Shown here in pieces: positions 26,724 to 36,055 of a DNA stretch of 37,235 nt. The stretch spans positions 1-37,235 of the forward strand of contig NZ_KI271844.1 of NCBI RefSeq assembly GCF_000469465.1, given 5' to 3'. Position 1 is the stretch's first letter. Each line of letters begins with the position of its first letter. The notes beneath the pieces are model-generated. The model did no database searches and was not told the DNA's origin. It was given only the letters and a program-made list of their open reading frames with translations. The translations under genes were made by a program, and so were the position numbers. The stretch is from Gemella bergeri ATCC 700627 (GTDB taxonomy: Bacteria; Bacillota; Bacilli; Staphylococcales; Gemellaceae).

Positions 26724-27797
26724 CTATTTTAAAATATTTCTTTCTTTCAATTCATATAATGCACGTATCAACTCGTTATTTTTCTCTATCGATAAGTTTC
26801 CAATATGACCTACCCTAAATAATTTTTCTCCTAATTCTCCACCATTAGGACAAACCCATATTTTATATTCATCTTTCAGTATATTAAATATGTCTTTTGC
26901 AGAACAATTATTGGTCAATAAAGGTGTCACCGTGTTAGATAACTTGTATTTCGGTATTGTTAAAGGTAGTTCTTTTACTTTTTCCCTAAAGTCATTTGCT
27001 AATTTTTCTATTTTTTTTCTTTCCGCTTCTACACCGCCCGTAGAAGAAATTTGTTTTAATCGAGCATTTAATTGCAACAATATCCCTACTGCCGGAGTAA
27101 ATGGTGTTTGCCCTCTCTCGCCATCTTTTAATGCTTTTTTAAAATCAAAATATAGTATGTCGTGATTTATATTTTTTATTCTATCAATCGCTCTTTTACT
27201 TAATACAATTATCGCCACACCCGGAGGGCAAGCTAACGCCTTTTGAGAACCTATTATCAAAACATCAATACCATGTTTTATCACATCAATTTCATCTGCT
27301 AAAAAAGCACTTATTGCATCAACAATTAAAAATAAATTATTTTCCCTGCAAAATTTACTTATTAATTCTATATCATACAATTTTCCTATAGACGTTTCAT
27401 CCAAGTTAACTACAAGTACTGTGAAATTTCTATTACTATACTTTTCTAATTTTTCAAGAGTTAATATTTCTTCAAACCCTATAATTACTTCTTCATAATT
27501 TAATTTTTTCAAACTGCAAATTTCTGCAAAACGTGTTCCGAAACTACCGCCATTTATTATTAATATCTTATCTTCCGAAGTCAAGGTATTTATTACACTT
27601 GATTCCATACCGGCTGTGCCAGACCCTGTTAAAAAAATTACTCTATCATCACCACTCGCATTGGTCAATTCCTTAACCAATTTTTCATTTTCCAACATAA
27701 TATCGGAAAATTCATTTGTTCTAAAGTATGGTATATCTCCATATGCTTCCATAACTTCCTTTGTTAAATGTACCGGTCCTACCGAAAAATTAATCAT
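26724..27797 (-). CDS. Class V PLP aminotransferase (AEP transaminase-like)
   Basis: This 357-aa protein belongs to the class V fold of 2-aminoethylphosphonate/serine-glyoxylate aminotransferases. The start [14 protein letters not shown], the TGSGTAGMES loop, the PLP aspartate D160 in LIVDAISAF and the Schiff-base lysine K186 in GSQKALACPPG are all intact. It would aminate a small aldehyde or ketone. No PEP mutase or phosphonopyruvate decarboxylase is nearby, so aminoethylphosphonate is not an obvious substrate. Its overlap with the LicD gene before it (eight bases) and tight spacing to the cytidylyltransferase fusion suggest it makes the amino group of a CDP-activated decoration. Confidence 0.82.
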   Translation of the reverse strand: MINFSVGPVHLTKEVMEAYGDIPYFRTNEFSDIMLENEKLVKELTNASGDDRVIFLTGSGTAGMESSVINTLTSEDKILIINGGSFGTRFAEICSLKKLNYEEVIIGFEEILTLEKLEKYSNRNFTVLVVNLDETSIGKLYDIELISKFCRENNLFLIVDAISAFLADEIDVIKHGIDVLIIGSQKALACPPGVAIIVLSKRAIDRIKNINHDILYFDFKKALKDGERGQTPFTPAVGILLQLNARLKQISSTGGVEAERKKIEKLANDFREKVKELPLTIPKYKLSNTVTPLLTNNCSAKDIFNILKDEYKIWVCPNGGELGEKLFRVGHIGNLSIEKNNELIRALYELKERNILK

Positions 27798-28647
27798 TAT
27801 CTTTTTCTCCTAATTTATATTTTCCTAAATCATATTCTATATATTGATTCCATACTCTTTCTTTTTCCGGGGGGATCTTCATATAATTTCCATATCTTCT
27901 CATTAAATAATCGTCATAATTAGAAAATATATAACAATTTCTTCCTTCAAAATTCACAGGAATAAGTTTTTCTACATCACTTCTTTTTTCAATTTCTCCA
28001 TAAAAGTGAAATTTATCAACCGGTACCGTAACTTCTTTGGAATTATTATTTTTACACATTCTATTCCATACATCATAACGAGTTGCAAGTGTTTCTATTC
28101 TTATAAAACTAATCAAACCTCCTATATACTTTCGTATATTTTTATCATCATTTTTTTTATTTTTATATTTTCTTCGACAAGATAGTAAAAAACCTAAAAC
28201 TAACGAACCTATACCATGAATATGTTTTAATAGTTTATTATCAAAAACATTTTCTATTATAAAAATATCAATAAATACTCCAACATCATCTAAGTCTTGT
28301 TCCAACACAGTTCTATATGTAGTCCCTTTAAGTCTTATCTTAGGGATAACACGACCGTAATTTTGTTCTTCCGCCGGATTTAACATAGAGTATTTATGAG
28401 AATATTGGGCGCTAATTATATCAATAAATTTTTCAAATCCTTCTCTTGTCATAGCTATATCTATATCGTCATCCCAAGGTATAAATCCTTGATGTCTTAC
28501 TGCTCCTATGGCACTTCCACCTATTAATACAAAATCTATCTTATTTTTCTCACATATTTCAATAATGTCATCCAATATCACAAGCAATACCCTTTGTATA
28601 TTTTTTAACTCCGATTCGGTTAACTGCTTAGCTATTTCTTTCATCAT
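27790..28647 (-). CDS. LicD family phosphotransferase of the capsule locus
   Basis: This 285-aa LicD-family protein has [19 protein letters not shown], then DDDID at residues 59-63, with [14 protein letters not shown] in the middle and [20 protein letters not shown] near the end. GAGG is nine bases before the first of two consecutive ATG codons; either could start. It overlaps the aminotransferase gene after it and the LicD gene before it, so all are co-translated. The sequence diverges clearly from its neighbour LicD, which argues for different acceptors or donors rather than a fresh duplication. Confidence 0.85.
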   Translation of the reverse strand: MMKEIAKQLTESELKNIQRVLLVILDDIIEICEKNKIDFVLIGGSAIGAVRHQGFIPWDDDIDIAMTREGFEKFIDIISAQYSHKYSMLNPAEEQNYGRVIPKIRLKGTTYRTVLEQDLDDVGVFIDIFIIENVFDNKLLKHIHGIGSLVLGFLLSCRRKYKNKKNDDKNIRKYIGGLISFIRIETLATRYDVWNRMCKNNNSKEVTVPVDKFHFYGEIEKRSDVEKLIPVNFEGRNCYIFSNYDDYLMRRYGNYMKIPPEKERVWNQYIEYDLGKYKLGEKDND

Positions 28648-29491
28648 CTCTATCTACCTCAACAATAATTGTTTTATGTGCATTCCTATCTTTTTCTTTC
28701 GGAAGTTTCATATAATCTCCATATAAGGTTCTTAAATATATATCATATTCTTTCGGCCCTATTACTTTTAAGTTTTCAAAATTATATTCTTCACAACTAC
28801 TATAGATTTTTTTAGGAAATAACTCATTAAATTTATATGATGTTTGACCCATAAAATTAATTACCCAATCTGATTTTTCATATGGATATTTAGTCAATAA
28901 TTTATCCAGTTTTATTAATTGATTATTAGTATTAAAATATTTCCCTACCGGAATTACGCTCGCTGCTTTTATAATCACTTTTTCTAAAAAAGAACGATCC
29001 GGTCGTTTTGTATTTACTTTTTCTAAACAAGATATGTGATATAATAATCTGTTTACTAGTAATCTTCCTTTGTGGATTTCTCTTTTTATTCTTCCACTAG
29101 GCATGCCGTCTAATGGGAAAATATCCACCCAAACATTTTCTATTCTATTATCTTTACTTCCTAATCTTTTGACTTGATGATTTTTATTTACTATTCTTGA
29201 AAAATAATAATGATGGTCTGAATTATCATCATATACCCTAAGTTCTAAATTTTTTCCCAAGTATCTTTCTGCATTATTTAAAAAATATTTATATTGTTCC
29301 CTTGGTATAGCTATATCAATATCATCATCCCAAGGTATAAACCCCTGATGTCGAACAGCTCCCAGCATTGTTCCACCTTGGATATAATAAGTTATATTCA
29401 TATTATCAAATATTAGTAATAGTTGTGAAAAAATATCTAAAATTTCTTTCTGCAATGTATTCAAGTTACTATTATTCTTATCGATTTTCAT
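28628..29491 (-). CDS. LicD family phosphotransferase of the capsule locus
   Basis: This 287-aa LicD-family protein has [19 protein letters not shown] and DDDID at residues 55-59, [12 protein letters not shown] in the middle, and [18 protein letters not shown] at the end. I start at the ATG at 29491, six bases after GAGG; a GTG four codons upstream lies on the site. It follows the galactofuranosyltransferase-like gene by 11 bases and overlaps the next LicD by 20. It is more like the pneumococcal and cps-associated LicD proteins described as glycerol- or choline-phosphate transferases; the substrate cannot be assigned. Confidence 0.85.
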   Translation of the reverse strand: MKIDKNNSNLNTLQKEILDIFSQLLLIFDNMNITYYIQGGTMLGAVRHQGFIPWDDDIDIAIPREQYKYFLNNAERYLGKNLELRVYDDNSDHHYYFSRIVNKNHQVKRLGSKDNRIENVWVDIFPLDGMPSGRIKREIHKGRLLVNRLLYHISCLEKVNTKRPDRSFLEKVIIKAASVIPVGKYFNTNNQLIKLDKLLTKYPYEKSDWVINFMGQTSYKFNELFPKKIYSSCEEYNFENLKVIGPKEYDIYLRTLYGDYMKLPKEKDRNAHKTIIVEVDRDDERNS

Positions 29492-29502
29492 TTTATACCT
29501 CA

Positions 29503-30570
29503 CTACAACTCACTAAGAGTCTTATCCAGAACCTTTCCAAAATAGTATCCCTCTCTAATTTTTTGAGATATACTTTTTACATTTTCTAAAATCTCAGAAT
29601 AACTTTCTATATCAAGTGATATTAATTTTTCTTCTAGTTCACTTAAATTGCTCACAGTAAATCCTAAATTATTATCTTTGATAAAATCTGATATTGCAGC
29701 TTCTTTCCAAACAATAACCGGAAGTCCTGCCGCTAAATATAATGACGTCTTATGCGGATTATTAAACTTTAAATATTCTCCTGTATTTCCTGTGCAAGTT
29801 TCAAGTGAAATACCATCCCATACTAAACCAAAATCTCCTTTAATATTTTTTATTAAATCATTAGGAGGAAATGAACCAACATATTCAGCATTGTCTGTTA
29901 ATTTCTCTTTTTTTAGATTTGGTCCATATAGATTAAACATAACTTTTTTAGAGTTTTTTATTAAATCATAGATATAACTGCTTTTACCTTCTGCTAAGTT
30001 GCCTGCTATAACAATTGTGTTATATTTTGTTCCAATATTATAACTAGGTTCTATTTCACTAAGATAATCAAATATTTGTAATTCTTCTAATTTTTCTTCT
30101 TCTATTCCTGCTTCAACCAAATAATTGTGCATTTTAATATTATGACATATTATTTTGTCGAATTTTTTCAATAATTCCGTATCTGCAAGTTTATTTGTAT
30201 GTTGATTGTTTTTTATAACTCCATCTATCCCTTTTCTCAAAGATTCCAGATCGTGTATAACAGCTATAAATTTTATTTTTTTATATTTTTGCAGTTTAGG
30301 AATAAAAAAATTAGCTACTCTTACACCATACATCGGGTGTTGAAAGATTACCCTATCACCTTTTTTCAACTTCCAGAACATCTTTAACCAATTATACCCT
30401 ACCACAAAAAATAGCCACGCTTTTTGATAAAATTTACTTTTATATGTAGGAAATTTAGGAAATAAAATTTCTCCTATTCCTCTTTTTTTAGCTATATTAG
30501 AAATATCTTCAGGAGCTTTTATCCCCGCAGTATCTCTCAATTCTTTCTCTATACTTATACAATAATCCAT
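29503..30570 (-). CDS. GT-B glycosyltransferase, galactofuranosyltransferase-like
   Basis: This 355-aa protein resembles the Gtf3/beta-1,6-galactofuranosyltransferase group. Features seen are [12 protein letters not shown] and [10 protein letters not shown] in the N-terminal half, then [31 protein letters not shown](I)SLETCTG and [19 protein letters not shown] in the donor half. With glf in the same operon, transfer of galactofuranose is the likeliest role. It is the first gene after the conserved cpsABCDE head and the only ordinary glycosyltransferase in the capsule part. That is few for a capsule, which raises the role of the LicD enzymes in building the repeat. The start ATG has only a weak GGAT site. 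Confidence 0.8.
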   Translation of the reverse strand: MDYCISIEKELRDTAGIKAPEDISNIAKKRGIGEILFPKFPTYKSKFYQKAWLFFVVGYNWLKMFWKLKKGDRVIFQHPMYGVRVANFFIPKLQKYKKIKFIAVIHDLESLRKGIDGVIKNNQHTNKLADTELLKKFDKIICHNIKMHNYLVEAGIEEEKLEELQIFDYLSEIEPSYNIGTKYNTIVIAGNLAEGKSSYIYDLIKNSKKVMFNLYGPNLKKEKLTDNAEYVGSFPPNDLIKNIKGDFGLVWDGISLETCTGNTGEYLKFNNPHKTSLYLAAGLPVIVWKEAAISDFIKDNNLGFTVSNLSELEEKLISLDIESYSEILENVKSISQKIREGYYFGKVLDKTLSEL

Positions 30571-30700
30571 TTTAACATCTATCCTTATATTATATATTTC
30601 ACACTCTACATTTTTGTTGTCTCTTCACCTATACTTAATTAAACTCTACACCCCTTTGATTCTTTATCCTGAAAAAATAAATTCTCACAAAAAAACAGAA

Positions 30701-30742
30701 TTAGTCGGTTGTATAATCGACTATAATATTAACTTTAAGCAT
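30701..30742 (-). other. 13-codon open frame with good ribosome binding site in the cpsE/GT gap
   Basis: The 215-base gap between cpsE and the galactofuranosyltransferase-like gene holds ATG-MLKVNIIVDYTTD-stop with AAAGGAG four bases before the ATG. Its end overlaps a short inverted repeat (TAGTCG/CGACTA, 30702-30723) followed by a T run on the minus strand. This could be a leader peptide with attenuator, or the start of a deleted gene. No other coding signal was seen in the gap. Confidence 0.3.
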
Positions 30743-30785
30743 ATTACTCCTTTTCTGACCTTTCACACTTCTTATTCACTTCCCT

Positions 30786-32147
30786 TTATTTACTTCCTTC
30801 TCTTTTTAATACTACCATTATTGTTTTTACAATTATTTTTATATCTAATCTTAATGACCAGTTTTCAATATACTTCATATCAAGTTTTATAACTTCTTCA
30901 AAATCCGTTATATCACTTCTACCATTCACTTGCCACATTCCCGTAATTCCCGGTTTTACCCTCATTCTCTTAAAGTGATGCAAATTGTATTTTTCATATT
31001 CATCTACTGTTGGCGGTCTTGTCCCTACCACACTCATATCACCCTTTAAGACATTTATAAATTGTGGCAACTCATCTAATGACCAATCTCTCATTTTCTG
31101 ACCGAACGGGAAAACCCTCGGATCATTGTCCATTTTAAACATAAGATTTGTCGTGTGTTCATTCTGTACTAATAACTCTCTTTTTCTTTCTTCTGCATCA
31201 AGGTACATACTTCGAAATTTATAAATTTCAAATCTTTTCCCGTTTTGTCCTATTCTTACTTGTTTAAATATTAACGGTCCGGGTGACTGTCTTCTCACCT
31301 TAGGATAAATTATCACAGCTACCAATGCTGTCAAAATTGTCCCTGATATTCCTAGGGTAATATCTATTACTCTTTTTAATATCATTTGCCTTAATGTTGA
31401 TATTTTTATTGCCGATGTAAGATATACATCATCTCCTTGAAAAGTTAATGTTGAATTACTTTTTATTCCCTTAAAAATCGGGGTTATATTAATTTTTAAC
31501 GGTATTCCTAAAATATCAAAAACTTCCAAAATTTCTGCAACGTTTGATTCATGGCTGACATTAGCATAAATCTCATCGACTCTATTGTGGGATAAGAACT
31601 CTCTCATTTCCTCCATATTGTGAACAATAGGTATATTATTATAAATTTTCTTTTCAGAATTATTAAAATAGGCTACTACCTGATAGTTGGTAGGAAAAGC
31701 ACCAAACTTATTAAGATCTTCAAAATTTGATAAAATAATTATTTTTCTACTATCATCACGATATTTTACATTTATTATTTTAGCTATTGTTCTAAATACA
31801 TAAATAATAATAAATAGTGCTACACTAAAAATCGGAAGCGATAAGTCTTTAATAGATATTAATAGCATAGTATTGTGAAATACTACTAAATATAACAAAA
31901 AAAGTGATATTAATTTTAAAACATATAAAAACGTAGACTTTAATTCTAATAAATACCCTCTATCCGTTATCGTCCAGTATTCTTCTGAAAATAGTGAAAT
32001 ACTTAATGCTATTAAGGACAATACAAAGAAGAAATATAGATTGTATTTACCCGAAATAGAATCGAAACACATCATGTATGAAATGAACAGTGCTAATATA
32101 TCAAATACTAAAAACAAAACCTTATTATTTCTTCTTACATAATACAT
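30786..32147 (-). CDS. cpsE: Undecaprenyl-phosphate glycosyl-1-phosphate transferase CpsE (WbaP/WchA type)
   Basis: This 453-aa protein has four to five N-terminal membrane segments, a CoA-binding-like middle region (RKIIILSNFEDL) and a C-terminal catalytic domain with SPGPLIFKQVRIGQNGKRF, YKFRSM, WSLDELPQFINVLKGDMSVV and GTRPP. This is the full-length capsule initiator that loads glucose- or galactose-1-phosphate onto undecaprenyl phosphate. It is placed as the fifth gene after cpsA-D, as in streptococci. It is distinct in length and sequence from the 227-aa initiator at 18.7 kb, so two lipid-linked chains are started in this locus. Confidence 0.93.
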   Translation of the reverse strand: MYYVRRNNKVLFLVFDILALFISYMMCFDSISGKYNLYFFFVLSLIALSISLFSEEYWTITDRGYLLELKSTFLYVLKLISLFLLYLVVFHNTMLLISIKDLSLPIFSVALFIIIYVFRTIAKIINVKYRDDSRKIIILSNFEDLNKFGAFPTNYQVVAYFNNSEKKIYNNIPIVHNMEEMREFLSHNRVDEIYANVSHESNVAEILEVFDILGIPLKINITPIFKGIKSNSTLTFQGDDVYLTSAIKISTLRQMILKRVIDITLGISGTILTALVAVIIYPKVRRQSPGPLIFKQVRIGQNGKRFEIYKFRSMYLDAEERKRELLVQNEHTTNLMFKMDNDPRVFPFGQKMRDWSLDELPQFINVLKGDMSVVGTRPPTVDEYEKYNLHHFKRMRVKPGITGMWQVNGRSDITDFEEVIKLDMKYIENWSLRLDIKIIVKTIMVVLKREGSK

Positions 32148-32171
32148 ATTTTTTCCCTATTAAATTTGTTA

Positions 32172-32867
32172 TTAATTTTCTTTCCCATACTCTCCGTAAC
32201 CTCCATATGCACCATATCCACCATAGGTTACTTCTTTCACATCTACTTTATTTAAAATTACACCGAGAAATTTTGAACCTGCTTTTTCCAGTTGTTCTTT
32301 TGATTTTTCTAATACTTTTTTCTTAATTTTATTTGATTCTACAACTATTGCAAAACCATCGCATTTTCGGGAGATAATTGCGGCGTCCACTACTGCCCCG
32401 ATTGGTGGAGTATCAATAATTATATAATCATAATATTCTTTAAAGACATCTATCATAATATTAAAGTTTCGATTTTGTAATAGTCCTGTAGGATTTGGTG
32501 GTACTTGTCCTGCCGGAATAATATTTAAATTATTGACATCCGTTTCATAAATAATGTCCTCAATCGGTGATGATCCCGATAAATAATTTGTCAAACCATT
32601 TATTTTGTTTTTAAATTTGAATCTACCTGCCATTACCGATTTACGAGTATCGGCATCTATTAATACTGTTTTAAGCCCAAGTTCTGCTAATGAGATAGCC
32701 AAATTTATTGACACCGTACTTTTTCCTTCGTTCTCACTTGTTGATGTTATGGCTATTACTTTAATATCTTTACCAAGAAATTGCACATTTGTTCTTAACG
32801 CATTGTAATATTCTTTTATAGATGAATCTACGATTCTTTCGTTATTCAATACACTTATTTCTGCCAT
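32172..32867 (-). CDS. cpsD: Tyrosine-protein autokinase CpsD (Wze)
   Basis: This 231-aa BY-kinase has Walker A in [17 protein letters not shown] (about 41-57), Walker A' in [10 protein letters not shown], Walker B in YIIIDTPP, and a C-terminal tyrosine cluster [14 protein letters not shown] with five tyrosines. With CpsC in the membrane it phosphorylates its own tail; CpsB removes the phosphate. This cycle controls capsule chain length. AGGAGG precedes the ATG and the gene follows cpsC by nine bases. It is the active counterpart of the degenerate domain fused to the Wzz-like protein at 11.4 kb. Confidence 0.95.
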   Translation of the reverse strand: MAEISVLNNERIVDSSIKEYYNALRTNVQFLGKDIKVIAITSTSENEGKSTVSINLAISLAELGLKTVLIDADTRKSVMAGRFKFKNKINGLTNYLSGSSPIEDIIYETDVNNLNIIPAGQVPPNPTGLLQNRNFNIMIDVFKEYYDYIIIDTPPIGAVVDAAIISRKCDGFAIVVESNKIKKKVLEKSKEQLEKAGSKFLGVILNKVDVKEVTYGGYGAYGGYGEYGKEN

Positions 32868-32876
32868 AGTATCCTC

Positions 32877-33575
32877 CTATTTTTTATTTCCTTTTGTATC
32901 AGGTATTATCCCTAACAACACCATATCTAATCCTTCTTCTATATCTTCAGGTCTACGTATTCTATCGTCCAGTAATTCTAATAGTATAACACCTAATACC
33001 GATATGATAAAACCTAATACTGTAGCCAAAACAGCATTTTTCACTATATTCGGCGAACTCGGTACCACTGCCGGTTTTGCTTCTTCCAATGTTGTTACAT
33101 CATCAATTTTTGTTACTTCTTTAATTTTAGCGGCTGATACTTCTTTTACAGCGTTCGCTAATTTACTAGCCACTTCCGAATCTTTATCGGTTACCGAAAT
33201 AGAAATAATACGAGTATCTTTCGGGGCGTCTACATTAATTTTTGAAGCTAATGCTTTTGTCGACAATGTCAAACCGTTCTGTGAAATAACATCTTCCAAT
33301 ACTTTATTAGAAAGAATAATCTCTTTATAGTCTTTTACCAAAAGCGTTCCCAGTTGAACATCTTGTGTTGTTATTGCTTTGTTATCATTTTTTTGATTAA
33401 CAACATATACTTTAGTTGTACTTTGGTACTTCGGTGTTACAACAAATAGGCTGTAAGCTAACGCCACCGCCGTAAATGTTAGCGAAATTACCGCTATAAC
33501 TAATTTTTGACTCCATAACTTTCTCAATAGAAATAGTATATCTATTTGCACAAAATCTTGTTCGTTGTTGTTCAT
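32877..33575 (-). CDS. cpsC: Capsule co-polymerase CpsC (Wzd, Wzz family)
   Basis: This 232-aa protein has two membrane segments (about 24-44 and 180-202) flanking an outside domain with YQSTTKVYVVNQKND and a proline-rich exit (PAVVPSSPN). A short inside tail (DDRIRRPEDIEEGLDMVLLGIIPDT) contacts CpsD. It activates the autokinase and shapes polymer length. Length and order (between cpsB and cpsD, 17 and 9 bases) are as in streptococci. Confidence 0.95.
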   Translation of the reverse strand: MNNNEQDFVQIDILFLLRKLWSQKLVIAVISLTFTAVALAYSLFVVTPKYQSTTKVYVVNQKNDNKAITTQDVQLGTLLVKDYKEIILSNKVLEDVISQNGLTLSTKALASKINVDAPKDTRIISISVTDKDSEVASKLANAVKEVSAAKIKEVTKIDDVTTLEEAKPAVVPSSPNIVKNAVLATVLGFIISVLGVILLELLDDRIRRPEDIEEGLDMVLLGIIPDTKGNKK

Positions 33576-33592
33576 TATTATTTCCTTTCGCT

Positions 33593-34342
33593 TTATATAA
33601 TTTTATTCATTAGTAGCCTTTCGGCATTTTTTTCAAATAATTCATAAGCCACTGTCGTTCCGTATTTCTTTTCTATTATATCGTATGCTTCTTTCATATG
33701 AGGTCTTCGTAAGGTCATATTGTGCATATCAGATGCTATAAAATGTACGAACTCGCCGTCCAAATATTTTTTTGCACGCTTTTTATAGTGTTTATGTTTA
33801 TCGCCAAATAGTTTCGTTTTTAAGACACTTGTCGCATTAACCTGCATATAACACCCCATATTTATTAATTCTTGAACATGATTTAAATCTTTTTCAAGAC
33901 AAGCGTATCTTTCTATATGAGCTATCACCGGAGATAATCCTAATAAGATTATTCCGTTCAACGCTTTGTACATTTCTCTATAGCTGATTCCGTAAGAAAA
34001 TTCTACCAATATATAATCAGTACCTGCCAATGTTGGATATTTTCTACTTTCAATATTAGCGAGTTCCCCTTCCTTGTAGAAAATCTCACTCCCCAAATAA
34101 ACATTCAAATCTTCCGAAATATTTTTAGCTATTTTTTCTACTTCTTTAAAATTTTCTTTTATGGTTTCGATACTTTCTTCAAACATCCCGCGTCTGCGGT
34201 GAGGTGTCGCTATTATCGTTCCGACACCTTGGTTAAAGCTTTCTCTAAGGAGATCTTCAGTATCTTCTTTTGTTTTAGCTCCATCATCCACTCCAAATAC
34301 AATATGGGAGTGAATATCTATCATCCTGTGTGAATCTTTCAT
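33593..34342 (-). CDS. cpsB: Phosphotyrosine-protein phosphatase CpsB (Wzh, PHP family)
   Basis: This 249-aa PHP-family metallo-phosphatase begins with the metal-binding MIDIHSHIVFGVDDGAKT, then ATPHRR, and later VIAHIERYACLEKD and ASDMHNMTLRRP. It dephosphorylates the CpsD tyrosine tail. The ATG at 34342 has GGGA eight bases upstream; an internal ATG at 34324 gives the classical MIDIHSH start but with a poorer site. It overlaps nothing and follows cpsA by three bases. Confidence 0.94.
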   Translation of the reverse strand: MKDSHRMIDIHSHIVFGVDDGAKTKEDTEDLLRESFNQGVGTIIATPHRRRGMFEESIETIKENFKEVEKIAKNISEDLNVYLGSEIFYKEGELANIESRKYPTLAGTDYILVEFSYGISYREMYKALNGIILLGLSPVIAHIERYACLEKDLNHVQELINMGCYMQVNATSVLKTKLFGDKHKHYKKRAKKYLDGEFVHFIASDMHNMTLRRPHMKEAYDIIEKKYGTTVAYELFEKNAERLLMNKII

Positions 34343-34345
34343 TAA

Positions 34346-35818
34346 TTATTTCCCATCCAATACATTTTTAATATTTTCACTAACTTCTTTTAAACTGTTA
34401 TTATCTATTTGTGTCATATAAAGATTAGCCCCCGGCATTGCATATGACGGTAGTCCCATTGTACCATGTCCTGTTAAGGCTTGTGATGATACGGTGTAAT
34501 CTTTTCCTGCACTAAGTTGCTCATTTGCCAAACTCATCGCTGTTTCTAACGGCATGTTAGTTTGGATAGATTCGTTAAGTTCTTTAATTATACTGTTATA
34601 GTTTGCTAGTCCTTCTTTAGAAGAAAGTTTTTTGATAATTGCCGTAATAACTTTTTCTTGATTTTTACCACGGTCATTATCTCCGCCGGTTAAACCGTAA
34701 CGTTCTCTAACAAAAGCAAGAGCATGTTGTGAGTCAAGATGAACCACACCGGGACTGAAATCATAACCGCCAATATGCGATTTGAAACTTTGATCGTTAT
34801 AAACATCAATTCCTCCAAGCGTGTCAATTAACTTCAAGAAAGATGTAAAATTAAGTCTTGCATAATAATCTATTTTAATACCATATAGATTTTCGAGAGT
34901 ATGTATTGAAGCATCCACTCCATAAACTCCGGCATGGGTCAGTTTATCATATTGATTATTACCACCGTCTGCAATTTTCACGTAAGAATCACGTGGTGTA
35001 GTCGTTAGTAATATTTTCCCGGTATTTTTATTTACAGTCATAATTATATTAACATCTGAACGTGATACCGATGAAATAGGACCGTAAGTATCAATACCGC
35101 TGATATAAACGTTAAAGGTATCTCCGGCTTTCGCATTATTTTTTGCAGTTACCGCTTTTGTTATCTTAAATTCGTAAATTTTTTTAGTATTTTCTAAAAA
35201 CTCCGGATATTGTGCTGTGATGAAACTCTCATATGAACTATTTAATATCATCGCTTGAGTTTCTCCGCTTTTGAGCTGTTCATAACCGGTTACATAGTTT
35301 TTTACTTCTACCAAGTTCAAACTTAACTTCTCATTATCACGAATATTTTTCATCAGTTTATTAATATTTTCGCCATCTGCCGAAACGGGTGCGGCTATTT
35401 GTTCACCGGCAATATCTTTTAAGTTATTTGCCTTATTATTTTTTAATACTACAACACTCATGGTATATTCATTGACGCCGGCTGTATTGTTCAGATTATT
35501 AAATAAGTTTATCGCTGTTCTAAATTGTAAAAACGTAAATATTAATATTACATTTAAAATCAACAAAGCTATGGTTGTAAAAAATTTTGCTTTTCTTTTT
35601 ATTAATAACACTATAGAAATAATAAATACAAAAATAATTACAGCTAACAGTATATAATTAACACCTCTAAAATTTAAAAAATTATACTTCAGCATGGTGT
35701 ATCCTACCAGCACCCCGCTTATTAACAGTACAACACTTAATATACCGTTTATAATATCAAATCCGCCTATTTTTCTACCGGATTCCTCTTCGAAATTTCT
35801 TCTATTTCTTCTTGACAT
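34346..35818 (-). CDS. cpsA: LCP family protein CpsA (Wzg), wall-polymer ligase
   Basis: This 490-aa LytR-CpsA-Psr protein has three N-terminal membrane segments, an accessory outside domain (about 115-225) and the LCP catalytic domain with TTTPRDSYVKI, KLTHAGVYGVDASIHTLE, GGIDVYND and FVRERYGLTGGDNDRGKNQ. LCP enzymes attach capsule or teichoic acid from lipid carriers to peptidoglycan. I start at the ATG at 35818, nine bases after AGGA; a GTG 16 codons earlier has no site. It heads the capsule operon. The same enzyme class could also serve the teichoic acid. Confidence 0.92.
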   Translation of the reverse strand: MSRRNRRNFEEESGRKIGGFDIINGILSVVLLISGVLVGYTMLKYNFLNFRGVNYILLAVIIFVFIISIVLLIKRKAKFFTTIALLILNVILIFTFLQFRTAINLFNNLNNTAGVNEYTMSVVVLKNNKANNLKDIAGEQIAAPVSADGENINKLMKNIRDNEKLSLNLVEVKNYVTGYEQLKSGETQAMILNSSYESFITAQYPEFLENTKKIYEFKITKAVTAKNNAKAGDTFNVYISGIDTYGPISSVSRSDVNIIMTVNKNTGKILLTTTPRDSYVKIADGGNNQYDKLTHAGVYGVDASIHTLENLYGIKIDYYARLNFTSFLKLIDTLGGIDVYNDQSFKSHIGGYDFSPGVVHLDSQHALAFVRERYGLTGGDNDRGKNQEKVITAIIKKLSSKEGLANYNSIIKELNESIQTNMPLETAMSLANEQLSAGKDYTVSSQALTGHGTMGLPSYAMPGANLYMTQIDNNSLKEVSENIKNVLDGK

Positions 35819-36055
35819 TTCTCTAATTCCTAACTTTATAAAATTATCTTCTATCCATTCTATCACTTATTTCAACTGTTGTCTATTGCATTAATGTTAC
35901 ACAAATAGGTAGGTACAAAATTTTAAAACATTTCTATAATTTCTATAAATAATTAGAATAGTTCCGAAAGAATTACTTTAATGTTTTAAACTAACTCAAA
36001 ATATTTACAACAATAACTACACATTACCAAATATAATATTTTTTAAATTTCAATT
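35819..36055. other. Intergenic region upstream of cpsA
   Basis: No gene seen. It must hold the capsule promoter but I see no strong -35/-10 pair; the best is TTGTAC-17-ATTAAT on the minus strand (near 35890-35918). A perfect 10-base inverted repeat, TTTAAAACAT at 35922-35931 and ATGTTTTAAA at 35981-35990, could be an operator pair. Confidence 0.35.

Noticed and set aside
26724-27797. Aminoethylphosphonate (phosphonate) pathway for the class V aminotransferase
   Set aside because: No PEP mutase, phosphonopyruvate decarboxylase or PntC-type cytidylyltransferase is present; the neighbouring cytidylyltransferase is TagD-like. A different amino-alcohol is more likely.
30614-30892. 92-codon plus-strand open frame across the cpsE/GT gap
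   Set aside because: Its product is a Leu/Phe/Tyr/Ile run typical of shadow frames, it overlaps the end of cpsE and no ribosome binding site is present.
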